From Syntrophaceae bacterium (GTDB lineage: Bacteria; Desulfobacterota; Syntrophia; Syntrophales; Smithellaceae): DNA of 64,000 bases. Shown here piece by piece: positions 8,111 through 14,887 of the stretch (position 1 is its first letter; the number at the start of each line of letters is the position of its first letter). Made by a program: the position numbers and the translations under genes. The DNA lies in contig JAHDKI010000001.1 of the NCBI GenBank assembly GCA_018436925.1, positions 124,001 to 188,000 of the forward strand, written 5' to 3'. The notes beneath the pieces were generated by a model that saw nothing but the letters and a program-made list of their open reading frames with translations, was not told the DNA's origin and searched no databases.

Positions 8111-9274
8111 ATGAAATCAGGTGTCGAGCCACTAGTAAATGATGGATTTGCAGGGGAACCGGCGAAGCGGTGTGTTGGATATGTTCAGTCTCAGCGTGAA
8201 AAAGGGAAAAATGTTGTGGGTATTTACTGCACCTACGGTCCTCTGGAAGTCGTCCGGGCGGCAGGCGCCGTCCCCGCGGTTTTGTGCGCGTTTGCCGACA
8301 AGACGATCGCGGCGGCGGAAGAAGACCTGCCCGCGAATCTCTGCCCGCTTATCAAATCGAGTTACGGATTTATCAAAACCGACACCTGCCCCTTTTACTC
8401 GCTAGCCGATGTGGTGATCGGAGAGACGACCTGTGACGGCAAGAAGAAAATGTTTGAACTGATTGCGGGAATCAAGCCCACCCACGTAATGGATCTGCCG
8501 CAATTACCGGATCAAAAAGAGGCGCTCGAGAACTGGACGGAAATGGTAAAGAAACTCAAAGGCTTTCTGGAGACAACCCTCAAGACCCAAATTTCCGATG
8601 AAGCCGTCGAAGCGGAGATTCAGCATTCCAATGTCAAGAACAAGCTTCTCAATACGATTCTCGATTTTGCCGCCTTAACCCCCACGCCGCTGACCTGGCA
8701 GGAGATGTACGACCTGACCTATCTCGGGCAGGCCGCAAGCACAGCCGACATGATGAAGGTGATGGAAGACGCGCTGGCTAAAGTGCAAAAGCGTGTGGCC
8801 GACGGTGTTTTCCACGGCCAGCCGGATTCACCGCGCGTATTAGTGACCGGCACGCCGGTGGGCGGAGACGCGACCAAAGTGTTCAAGATCATCGAAGAAT
8901 CAGGCGGTGTCATCGTCGCGCTCGATTTATGCACGGGATTGAAGCCCTACGCGGGCCATATCGAAGAAGGCGCGGCCGACCCCTATCGGGCGATTTCAAA
9001 ACGTTATCTGGAGATTCCCTGCGCCTGCATGACGCCCAACGATCGCCGGCTTTCCGAGTTGGACCGCCTCATTGAAAAATTCAAGCCGGACGCGGTGATC
9101 GACGTCGTCCTTCATGCCTGTCATGGATACAGCATTGAATCGACTAAAGTGAAGAAGCATATAGAGGGCAAACACAAGTTGCCTTACTTGAAAATCGAAA
9201 CGGACTATTCGCAAAGCGATGTGGGGCAGATCCGCACCCGCGTGGCAGCCACTCTGGAGATGGTGCATAAATAA
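8111..9274 (+). CDS. 2-hydroxyacyl-CoA dehydratase D-component-like, possibly double-cubane cluster protein
   Basis: 387 aa. The HgdB/BcrB/FldB-type fold is indicated by I-Y-C-T-Y-G-P-L-E-V-V-R-A-A-G-A-V-P near the N-terminus, then L-C-P-L-I-K-S-S-Y-G and D-T-C-P-F-Y-S-L-A-D-V-V-I-G-E-T-T-C-D-G-K-K-K, and later C-A-C-M-T-P-N-D-R-R and H-A-C-H-G-Y. The cysteines ligand a [4Fe-4S] or double-cubane cluster. Two-subunit dehydratases need a second such subunit and an ASKHA activator. Neither is adjacent, so a single-subunit reductase of the double-cubane group, with an activator elsewhere, fits better. The pairing with MvhD and YedF suggests a low-potential reduction of a sulfur or selenium compound rather than amino acid fermentation (inference). 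Confidence 0.8.
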   Translation: MKSGVEPLVNDGFAGEPAKRCVGYVQSQREKGKNVVGIYCTYGPLEVVRAAGAVPAVLCAFADKTIAAAEEDLPANLCPLIKSSYGFIKTDTCPFYSLADVVIGETTCDGKKKMFELIAGIKPTHVMDLPQLPDQKEALENWTEMVKKLKGFLETTLKTQISDEAVEAEIQHSNVKNKLLNTILDFAALTPTPLTWQEMYDLTYLGQAASTADMMKVMEDALAKVQKRVADGVFHGQPDSPRVLVTGTPVGGDATKVFKIIEESGGVIVALDLCTGLKPYAGHIEEGAADPYRAISKRYLEIPCACMTPNDRRLSELDRLIEKFKPDAVIDVVLHACHGYSIESTKVKKHIEGKHKLPYLKIETDYSQSDVGQIRTRVAATLEMVHK

Positions 9275-9279
9275 TAATT

Positions 9280-9329
9280 GTAGGGAATGGTTAGCTCGCC
9301 CATCGTATGCTTGAGCGACCGTTCCCTAC
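9280..9329. repeat. Intergenic inverted repeat (REP-like hairpin)
   Basis: GTAGGGAATGGT (9280-9291) and ACCGTTCCCTAC (9318-9329) pair over 12 positions with one G-T, and inner GCTCGC/GAGCGA bases extend the stem. The element fills the gap between the dehydratase and yedF genes. Arms of this kind are typical of dispersed palindromic units. No second copy was found in the window. Confidence 0.5.
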
Positions 9330-9352
9330 GCGAGAGACCAGGAGTAAAGAAA

Positions 9353-9961
9353 ATGAGCGAAATCAAAATCGTCAACGCCACGGGGCTTGCCTGTCCGCAG
9401 CCGGTGGTCCTGGCCAAGGAGGCCATTGAAAAAAACGATCAGGTTAAGGTGGTCGTCGATAACGAAACGGCGCTGGAAAACGTCAAACGCCTGGGAACGA
9501 AGCTCGGCTGCGATGTGTCGGTTGAAGCCAAAGCCGACGGAATATTTGAAATCATACTTCAGCGCAAGGCGGGGGCGGCGCTGCCGGATGTTGCTGTATC
9601 GTGCGACGCCTCCACGCCTGCGGGCGGGCCTTTCGTCGTCGCCTGCGCCGAAGATAAAATGGGCCGGGGGAGTGACGAACTCGGATCGGTTCTGATGCGT
9701 TCCTTTCTCCACACGCTGGTTTTGCAAAAAGAGAAACCCGATGTGATGATCTTCTATAATAGCGGCGTGAAGCTGACTGTATCCGGGTCCGAAACGCTTG
9801 ACGATCTTAAAGAACTGGCGGCAGCTGGCGTGGAGATGCTGGTTTGCGGCACCTGTCTGAACTATTTTGAGATCAAGGATCAGCTTGCCGTGGGCGTTGT
9901 GTCGAATATGTACGACATCGCCTCGACCATGAGCCGCGCCGGCAGACTTTTAACCCCATGA
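9353..9961 (+). CDS. yedF: YedF-type sulfurtransferase-like selenium metabolism protein
   Basis: 202 aa from ATG 9353 (AGGAG upstream); the frame stays open to 9287 across the hairpin but that part is not coding. The N-terminal 75 residues are a TusA domain with the catalytic motif G-L-A-C-P-Q-P-V-V. The rest is a DsrE-like domain (F-V-V-A-C-A-E-D-K-M-G-R-G-S-D-E-L-G, later V-C-G-T-C-L-N-Y-F). The TusA-DsrE fusion is the YedF family, generally found with selenium-utilisation genes. TusA cysteines carry persulfide or perselenide groups. The stop overlaps the start of the DUF3343 gene (ATGA), so they are translationally coupled. Confidence 0.88.
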   Translation: MSEIKIVNATGLACPQPVVLAKEAIEKNDQVKVVVDNETALENVKRLGTKLGCDVSVEAKADGIFEIILQRKAGAALPDVAVSCDASTPAGGPFVVACAEDKMGRGSDELGSVLMRSFLHTLVLQKEKPDVMIFYNSGVKLTVSGSETLDDLKELAAAGVEMLVCGTCLNYFEIKDQLAVGVVSNMYDIASTMSRAGRLLTP

Positions 9962-10191
9962 GCCAATCCGCGCCCTATTTCGTGATGCTTTTCAAGGCGG
10001 TGAGTTACGCCCTGAAGGCGGAAAAGATTCTCAAAGCACAACAGGTGCCGCACAAGCTCATTCCGGTTCCCAAAGAGATCAGTTCGGATTGCGGGATCTG
10101 CCTGCGTTACGAACTGCAACACCGTTGCTCAGTTGAAACGTCGCTGTTGAATCAAGTGATGTATGAAGAGATACGGATTCTCAGTCATTGA
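9958..10191 (+). CDS. DUF3343 putative Se/S carrier protein
   Basis: 77 aa, starting at ATG 9958 inside the end of yedF. It matches the DUF3343 pattern: a short alpha/beta protein beginning with Y-F-V-M-L-F-K-A-V-S-Y-A-L-K-A-E-K-I-L, then I-P-V-P-K-E-I-S-S-D-C-G-I-C-L-R-Y with the C-G-I-C pair. The family co-occurs with YedF, selenocysteine lyase-like proteins and selD. It is thought to carry persulfide or selenide, but this is not proven. A tRNA-Sec-like sequence begins directly after the stop. Confidence 0.85.
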   Translation: MSQSAPYFVMLFKAVSYALKAEKILKAQQVPHKLIPVPKEISSDCGICLRYELQHRCSVETSLLNQVMYEEIRILSH

Positions 10192-10192
10192 A

Positions 10193-10295
10193 TGACCGGG
10201 ATAGTCGGCTGGCGCCGCCCGCCGGACTTCAAATCCGATAGACGAACGATAAAATATTTGTGCTTTTCAGTTCGATGCCGAACCCGGCCTTGCCA
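10193..10295 (+). tRNA. tRNA-Sec (UCA)-like sequence, probably degenerate selC
   Basis: Bases 10224-10236 (GGACTTCAAATCC) are the anticodon arm of tRNA-Sec with anticodon TCA at 10229-10231. Around it the selC layout can be traced: CCGGG at 10196-10200 pairs with CCCGG at 10283-10287 as the inner acceptor stem; a 6-bp D stem GTCGGC/GCCGCC encloses a 4-base loop, with one mismatch; a long variable arm is AT-rich; the T loop reads GTTCGATGC; GCCA stands at 10292-10295. Total length, about 96 bases before CCA, matches tRNA-Sec. Mismatches occur in the acceptor, D, anticodon and T stems, so it may be a relic rather than a working tRNA. Its position two bases after selenium-linked genes supports the assignment. 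Confidence 0.42.
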
Positions 10296-10322
10296 AATAA
10301 CGACAATTGACGGCCGGATGCA

Positions 10323-11147
10323 CTAGATGAGCCAACAGGATAAATCTTTTCCGGTTAGCGACTGGAGAGACTCTATATCCTCCCGATAGCTCTCCATGAT
10401 GAGGCGGCGATACCTCGCTTTCAAAACAGGATAACGCCGCGCCTTCCGCCACGAAATATCGACGGCAACGTAAGGCCGGTTCAAAGCCATCGCTTTCAGA
10501 TATCGACCGATGCTCAGCCCGCCGACGTTGATTTTTCCGGGGGGGCCGTCATCGGGCAGGCGATCCGGGTTGACATCAAGAAACTGTAGAATGTTTCGAA
10601 TTGTTCCCGGGATGTCGCCGACGAAGTCTTCGAAGAAAAGAATTTTCATGTTTCCGATGGAAAAGAATTTCAGGTAACGCTTGATCTGATCCGCGAAGAA
10701 GCCGCGGCTGATGTAGCTGAAGCGCGCTTTTTCGGTTTGACCGTGTTTCGTCCGAACGGCCTCCATCGACATTGCCTCCATAAACGACAGTCGCTCAATC
10801 CCTCTTTCATACTGCATGAAATAATGGGACAAGGCCCGATCGACCGGATGGCGCAAAAGAATAATCAGCTTGAGGTCGGGGCCAAGCACTTTGTAGAGCC
10901 GTTCCGGCGTAGCCTCGAAAAACAGATAAGAAGGCGTGATCTCACCGATCCGGCTGAAACTGTTTGCGCCGCGAAAGTAATGATCCTCATACCAGTCCGT
11001 CCCTTTTAAGTATTCATCGTCCCGATCAAAGAAATGCGGCTCTTTCGTTTCGGGAAGATAGATATCCGGATGCCGTTTCAAAAGGTCAAACAGCAGGGTT
11101 GTTCCCGCTTTTTGGGCCCCGATGCATAAAAAATTCGGCAGGCTCAT
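10323..11147 (-). CDS. Sulfotransferase family protein (heparan-type)
   Basis: 274 aa. The PAPS 5'-phosphosulfate loop is I-G-A-Q-K-A-G-T-T-L-L-F-D-L-L near the N-terminus, followed by H-P-D-I-Y-L-P-E-T-K-E-P-H-F-F. The 3'-phosphate motif is I-I-L-L-R-H-P-V-D-R-A-L-S-H-Y. This is the carbohydrate-type sulfotransferase fold, which moves sulfate from PAPS to sugar hydroxyls or amines. It lies 45 bases after another sulfotransferase on the same strand and is the last gene of a radical SAM-sulfotransferase-sulfotransferase unit. A role in decorating an envelope polysaccharide made by the 25-32 kb genes is plausible but not shown. The ribosome site before ATG 11147 is weak. Confidence 0.85.
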   Translation of the reverse strand: MSLPNFLCIGAQKAGTTLLFDLLKRHPDIYLPETKEPHFFDRDDEYLKGTDWYEDHYFRGANSFSRIGEITPSYLFFEATPERLYKVLGPDLKLIILLRHPVDRALSHYFMQYERGIERLSFMEAMSMEAVRTKHGQTEKARFSYISRGFFADQIKRYLKFFSIGNMKILFFEDFVGDIPGTIRNILQFLDVNPDRLPDDGPPGKINVGGLSIGRYLKAMALNRPYVAVDISWRKARRYPVLKARYRRLIMESYREDIESLQSLTGKDLSCWLI

Positions 11148-11192
11148 CGTCTATCAGGCCTTGTCTGCATTCGAGCCATCAGTTTTGTCCTT

Positions 11193-12101
11193 TCACACGA
11201 GGGATTGATCCGTTTCAATCGGGAAGCCCATTTTTCTCACGTCTTCCAGAAAAGCGTCCGGCAGGTCGAACCCGTTGAGGGCTTGCCATCGGCGAGGATT
11301 CTGCGGCGGTGCGATGTCTTTGGAGAGTCGGCCAATGAGCGAGGCGTCGTGGCCGCGATAATTCAGAAACACCAACAACTGGTCCAGCTCTGCGCGGGGA
11401 TTCTTTTGCAAATCGTCAAATCGGACGACATAAAACCGGTCTTTTAAACACTGGCGGCCTTTTGAAAGCGCTGTTTGATTCGCCTTAATCCAGTATTCCA
11501 AAGAAGCGGCCGGAAGATTCCGGTGCGTCTTGGGGGGTGCAATCCCGAACAGAGGGCCCCAATTATAAAGCTGCGCCTGGTTATTGCCCGTGGCAATGTC
11601 CAGACCGTGCCGGATGACCAGAATAAATCTCAACTCCGGAAAGTGCCGGTTTAAACAGTCCAGATAAATATGAGCATTCGGTTCTTTCCAGCCCCATCCG
11701 GAATATGGTTGGTTTGGTTTCCGGGGCGCCGCAAGCAGGTTCTTCAGTCGAATGAGCGGCCATATTCCACTTCCTGATCTTAAATGATCGTGACCGTGCA
11801 GCATCAGATCAAGAGCGGCTGCAATCAGAAAAAGCCATTCACCGGACGTGATCCTGCCTTTGTTCTTCATCCTTTTTTCAAAAAGCGTCAGTCCTTTGAT
11901 GACTTGCGCCTGAAGATGCTTTTGTCGGCAAAACCAAGCCGGTCGTTTAAACAACAAGGTGAACCAAAGATTATCGAGCGCGTCATTGAGATCCGAACCC
12001 ATGTAGTAGCCGATATCCGTTAAAATCTTTGCGACGACCCGGGTGCCGCTGCCTCCGACTCCGCCGATAACCACGGGCCCATTTTGCCTCCAGTCATTCA
12101 T
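11193..12101 (-). CDS. Sulfotransferase-like protein
   Basis: 302 aa from ATG 12101, which overlaps the end of the radical SAM gene by eight bases (ATGAATGA); the longer open frame to 12311 lies antiparallel-free inside that gene in another frame and is not used. The nucleotide loop is V-I-G-G-V-G-G-S-G-T-R-V-V-A-K-I-L, and the second motif is F-I-L-V-I-R-H-G-L-D-I-A-T-G-N-N-Q. These match the sulfotransferase P-loop fold, though distant from the well-known families. G-W-G-W-K-E-P-N-A-H lies between them, as is common in Sulfotransfer_3-like proteins. It is coupled to the radical SAM gene, so both may act on one substrate. Confidence 0.7.
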   Translation of the reverse strand: MNDWRQNGPVVIGGVGGSGTRVVAKILTDIGYYMGSDLNDALDNLWFTLLFKRPAWFCRQKHLQAQVIKGLTLFEKRMKNKGRITSGEWLFLIAAALDLMLHGHDHLRSGSGIWPLIRLKNLLAAPRKPNQPYSGWGWKEPNAHIYLDCLNRHFPELRFILVIRHGLDIATGNNQAQLYNWGPLFGIAPPKTHRNLPAASLEYWIKANQTALSKGRQCLKDRFYVVRFDDLQKNPRAELDQLLVFLNYRGHDASLIGRLSKDIAPPQNPRRWQALNGFDLPDAFLEDVRKMGFPIETDQSLV

Positions 12102-13149
12102 GGCAACCCTTTCCCTCAGGCGGCAGGTGGTCGAAAACCGATGGATTATAGCCTTCATACAGCCGATGGGGAGGGATCTCTTTTTTGGGATAAAAGATTC
12201 GCAGCGTCCGGGAACGGTCGTAGTATTGATCCACGATTTTGAGGGCCTGATTTTCGTTTCCGCACCAGCAGACGTCTTGCGGGCAAAGGGTATCGGCCTG
12301 CTGAAATTCAATGCGGTCGGAAAGGATATTGCCCATTGTATTTGCTATCTGCTGGCAGGGGTAAACATTGCCCCGGTGATCCATGTAAATGTATTGCCGC
12401 CCGGCCCAACAGGCCATGCCCCGGGTCCGGCAGCCTTCGAGCAACAGCTTATAACTGTGAGGCGTATCCCAAAGCGTCCGAAGCTCGTCGAGTTCGCTTG
12501 GCGTGTAATCCCGTGGATAAATCTTTCCGTCGTCGGCATTGTCCGCGCCCCGCAAAGGTCCCACCAGGCCGTTCATAATCAGCGGGATCCCGAGGGCTTC
12601 GCATCTTTTTTTGTATGCGGCAATCCGGTCGAAGCGGCCTGGAATCGCGACCAGGCCGATATAGATTTCCGCGCCGGTATCCTTCAATTTTTTTGCCTTG
12701 TCAAAGAAATCGTCGATGTCCGCAATGACCGTATCGTGCAGCGTGCATCCGATTCCCAGCTTGGCCGTATCGGTTGTGTCGAGAAAGGGTTTGATGACTT
12801 TGTTCCAGTCTGCGGCCAGATTGGTCGAGAAGCTGACGTTGAAAATGTTCGATCGGGTGTTGCAAATTGCACGAATGCAGGCCAGAAGTTCGGCGGAGGT
12901 GAATATTTCGCCGCCCACGCCGATTCTCAGGCTGATGCGGCGGGGAATTTTCTGAATTTTTCTGATGATGCGTTCAAAGGTCTCTGCGTCGAACAGATTG
13001 TCCTGTTCCTTCCAGGAGGCGATACAATAAGGACAGTCCAGGTTGCATCGATGATATTTGATCTGATAACGAATTCCCAAATACGGCAAAGGGGAGGGTT
13101 TTTCTCCGCGGCGAAAAAGGCGGATGCTGGAAAGAAACGATCGTATCAT
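12094..13149 (-). CDS. Radical SAM protein with C-terminal extra cysteine region
   Basis: 351 aa. The SAM-cleaving [4Fe-4S] motif is C-N-L-D-C-P-Y-C at about residues 35-42 (CxxxCxxC), followed by the G-V-G-G-E glycine motif and F-S-T-N-L of the barrel. The C-terminal third has a SPASM-like set of cysteines (G-C-R-T-R-G-M-A-C-W-A-G, Y-P-C-Q-Q, L-C-P-Q-D-V-C-W-C), suggesting one or more auxiliary clusters. SPASM proteins modify peptides or sugars. Coupled translation with a sulfotransferase argues for an envelope or natural-product substrate. Product unknown. Confidence 0.85.
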   Translation of the reverse strand: MIRSFLSSIRLFRRGEKPSPLPYLGIRYQIKYHRCNLDCPYCIASWKEQDNLFDAETFERIIRKIQKIPRRISLRIGVGGEIFTSAELLACIRAICNTRSNIFNVSFSTNLAADWNKVIKPFLDTTDTAKLGIGCTLHDTVIADIDDFFDKAKKLKDTGAEIYIGLVAIPGRFDRIAAYKKRCEALGIPLIMNGLVGPLRGADNADDGKIYPRDYTPSELDELRTLWDTPHSYKLLLEGCRTRGMACWAGRQYIYMDHRGNVYPCQQIANTMGNILSDRIEFQQADTLCPQDVCWCGNENQALKIVDQYYDRSRTLRIFYPKKEIPPHRLYEGYNPSVFDHLPPEGKGCHE

Positions 13150-13544
13150 AGGGCCTCTTAATCCGGCGATTGGACAAAAAAAGCGAACATTCTTTTCAAG
13201 AAGCGTTTGGTCATATAAACAGCCATCCCTTATGGGGGCCAGATTATACGCTCAATTTACGCAAATTCCAGTCATAAAAGGGCCGCATTATTCAGGTCGC
13301 AACCGTCATGCAGGCCTGGCTCGATATCCGGAAACGGCATGAAAGCGGTTTACGGGTTTCGGGCTCCGCCACACTCACAGACCGGCGAGACGCCTGAAAT
13401 CCGGATCGCTCCGGGCCTGTTCACAGCCGCGAGGCTAGCCTTCGTTCCACAAGACAGCCCGATTTTTGAGGCCAACATGACCTTGACAGGAAGTCCGCCT
13501 TTCCTTAATCTTCCTCTGAATTGAAAGAAGGATCCGTAAACCCT
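13150..13544. other. Gap without a gene, divergent promoter region
   Basis: 395 bases between the radical SAM gene (-) and the PatB-like gene (+). I see no credible gene. A TTGACA at 13483-13488, with only a poor -10 match 16-17 bases later (around TTAATC), could serve the plus-strand gene. The 90 bases next to the minus-strand gene are AT-rich and probably hold its promoter. Confidence 0.5.
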
Positions 13545-14708
13545 ATGACAACAACCTCTGAACCTTTCCGGTTCGACTTCGATGTGCCGGTGGACCGCAA
13601 AAACACCGCTTCGGTCAAGTGGGACCGCTACCGGGGCCGGGACATTGTGCCGATGTGGGTGGCGGATATGGATTTTCAGGCGCCGCCGGCCGTCTTGGCC
13701 GCGCTATCCAATCATGTGCAACACGGCGTCTTCGGTTACACCTATCCCCCGCACGAACTAACGGCAACGGTTGTGGACATGCTGAAGGACCGCCACAACT
13801 GGGCGGTGAAGCCCGAATGGCTTGTCTGGCTGCCGGGTTTGGTGACGGGGATCAACGTCGCCTGCCGGGCGGTCGGAAAGGCCGGCGAAGCGGTGATGAC
13901 CTGCGTGCCCGTCTATCCGCCGTTTCTGTCGGCGCCGGGTTTGGGCGGACGCGAGCTGATTGCCGTGCCGCACGCCGAACAGCGGATGCGCTATGGATTT
14001 GACTTCGACGCCCTCGAAAAATCCATAACCCCTCAAACGAAACTCTTTTTGCTGTGCAATCCGCAAAACCCAACGGGTCGGGTTTTTTTAAAAGATGAAC
14101 TGGCGAAGCTCGCCGACATCTGTCTTCGTTGTGGCGTCGTCATCTGTTCCGATGAAATTCACTGCGGCCTGGTGCTGGATACGGACAAACAGCACACATC
14201 GCTTGCCGCGCTGGATGAAGCTCTCGCCGCGCGGACGATCACGCTTTTGGCGCCGAGCAAAACATACAACATTCCCGGTTTGGGCTGCTCTCTGGCCGTC
14301 ATCCCCGACAAAGACCTGCGGTCGGCTTTTCGAAAAACGATGGACGGCATCGTGCCGCATGTGAACGCCCTGGGGCTTGTCGCGGCGCTTGCCGCCTGGC
14401 GGGATTCGGAAGACTGGCGGCTGGCGCTTCTGGATTATCTGCGGGAAAACCGGGATCATGTGGAACATTTCATCTCGCAAACCACCGTGTTGAATATGTC
14501 GCATGTCGAAGCCACCTATCTGGCCTGGATCGACTGCCGCACCCTTCCCGTTGACCAGCCGGCGCGCTTTTTCGAACAGGCGGGAGTCGGGCTTTCCGAC
14601 GGCGCCGATTTCGGCGCGCCGGGATTCGTCCGACTGAATTTCGGCTGCTCCCGGGCGTTGCTTGCGGAAGCGATCGAAAGGATCGATCGGGCTGTCAGCG
14701 GTCTTTGA
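13545..14708 (+). CDS. PatB/MalY-family PLP-dependent C-S lyase or aminotransferase
   Basis: 387 aa from ATG 13545 (AAGGA upstream; the frame opens slightly earlier at 13521). The N-terminus has the family hallmark D-R-K-N-T-A-S-V-K-W-D-R-Y then P-M-W-V-A-D-M-D-F. The PLP-binding lysine lies in A-P-S-K-T-Y-N-I-P-G-L-G-C, with N-P-Q-N-P-T-G-R and S-D-E-I-H-C earlier, as in fold-type I enzymes. Members cleave cystathionine or cysteine conjugates to a thiol, pyruvate and ammonia. Some also act as aminotransferases. No methionine-pathway gene is adjacent. Confidence 0.9.
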   Translation: MTTTSEPFRFDFDVPVDRKNTASVKWDRYRGRDIVPMWVADMDFQAPPAVLAALSNHVQHGVFGYTYPPHELTATVVDMLKDRHNWAVKPEWLVWLPGLVTGINVACRAVGKAGEAVMTCVPVYPPFLSAPGLGGRELIAVPHAEQRMRYGFDFDALEKSITPQTKLFLLCNPQNPTGRVFLKDELAKLADICLRCGVVICSDEIHCGLVLDTDKQHTSLAALDEALAARTITLLAPSKTYNIPGLGCSLAVIPDKDLRSAFRKTMDGIVPHVNALGLVAALAAWRDSEDWRLALLDYLRENRDHVEHFISQTTVLNMSHVEATYLAWIDCRTLPVDQPARFFEQAGVGLSDGADFGAPGFVRLNFGCSRALLAEAIERIDRAVSGL

Positions 14709-14840
14709 TTATAAGAAAGTGCGCTGTCACCGGCGAGGCCGGCGGCAAGCGGACCATCAAGAATCGAAACCAGGTTCCGGCCGCCGAGTTCATCGGCATC
14801 TTTCTGTAAACACACCCGCCGCTGAAAATTGCGTCGGTTG

Positions 14841-14861
14841 GCCTGCGTTTCATGCGCAGGC
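14841..14861. terminator. Hairpin between convergent genes
   Basis: GCCTGCG and CGCAGGC form a 7-bp stem, and outer CACCCGCCG/CGGCGGGGTG bases can extend it. It lies between the C-S lyase and the papain-type protease, which converge here. No T-tract follows on either strand, so function as a terminator is uncertain. Confidence 0.3.
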
Positions 14862-14887
14862 TCCGGCGGGGTGCTCTCATTTTCGCG

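Noticed and set aside
12043..13161. Long open frame opposite the radical SAM gene
   Set aside because: It mirrors a gene with complete motifs, contains no family pattern, and arises from codon bias in GC-rich DNA. The same applies to the long antisense frames at 24185-25264, 28582-29616, 34958-35971, 38323-39336 and 50264-51337.
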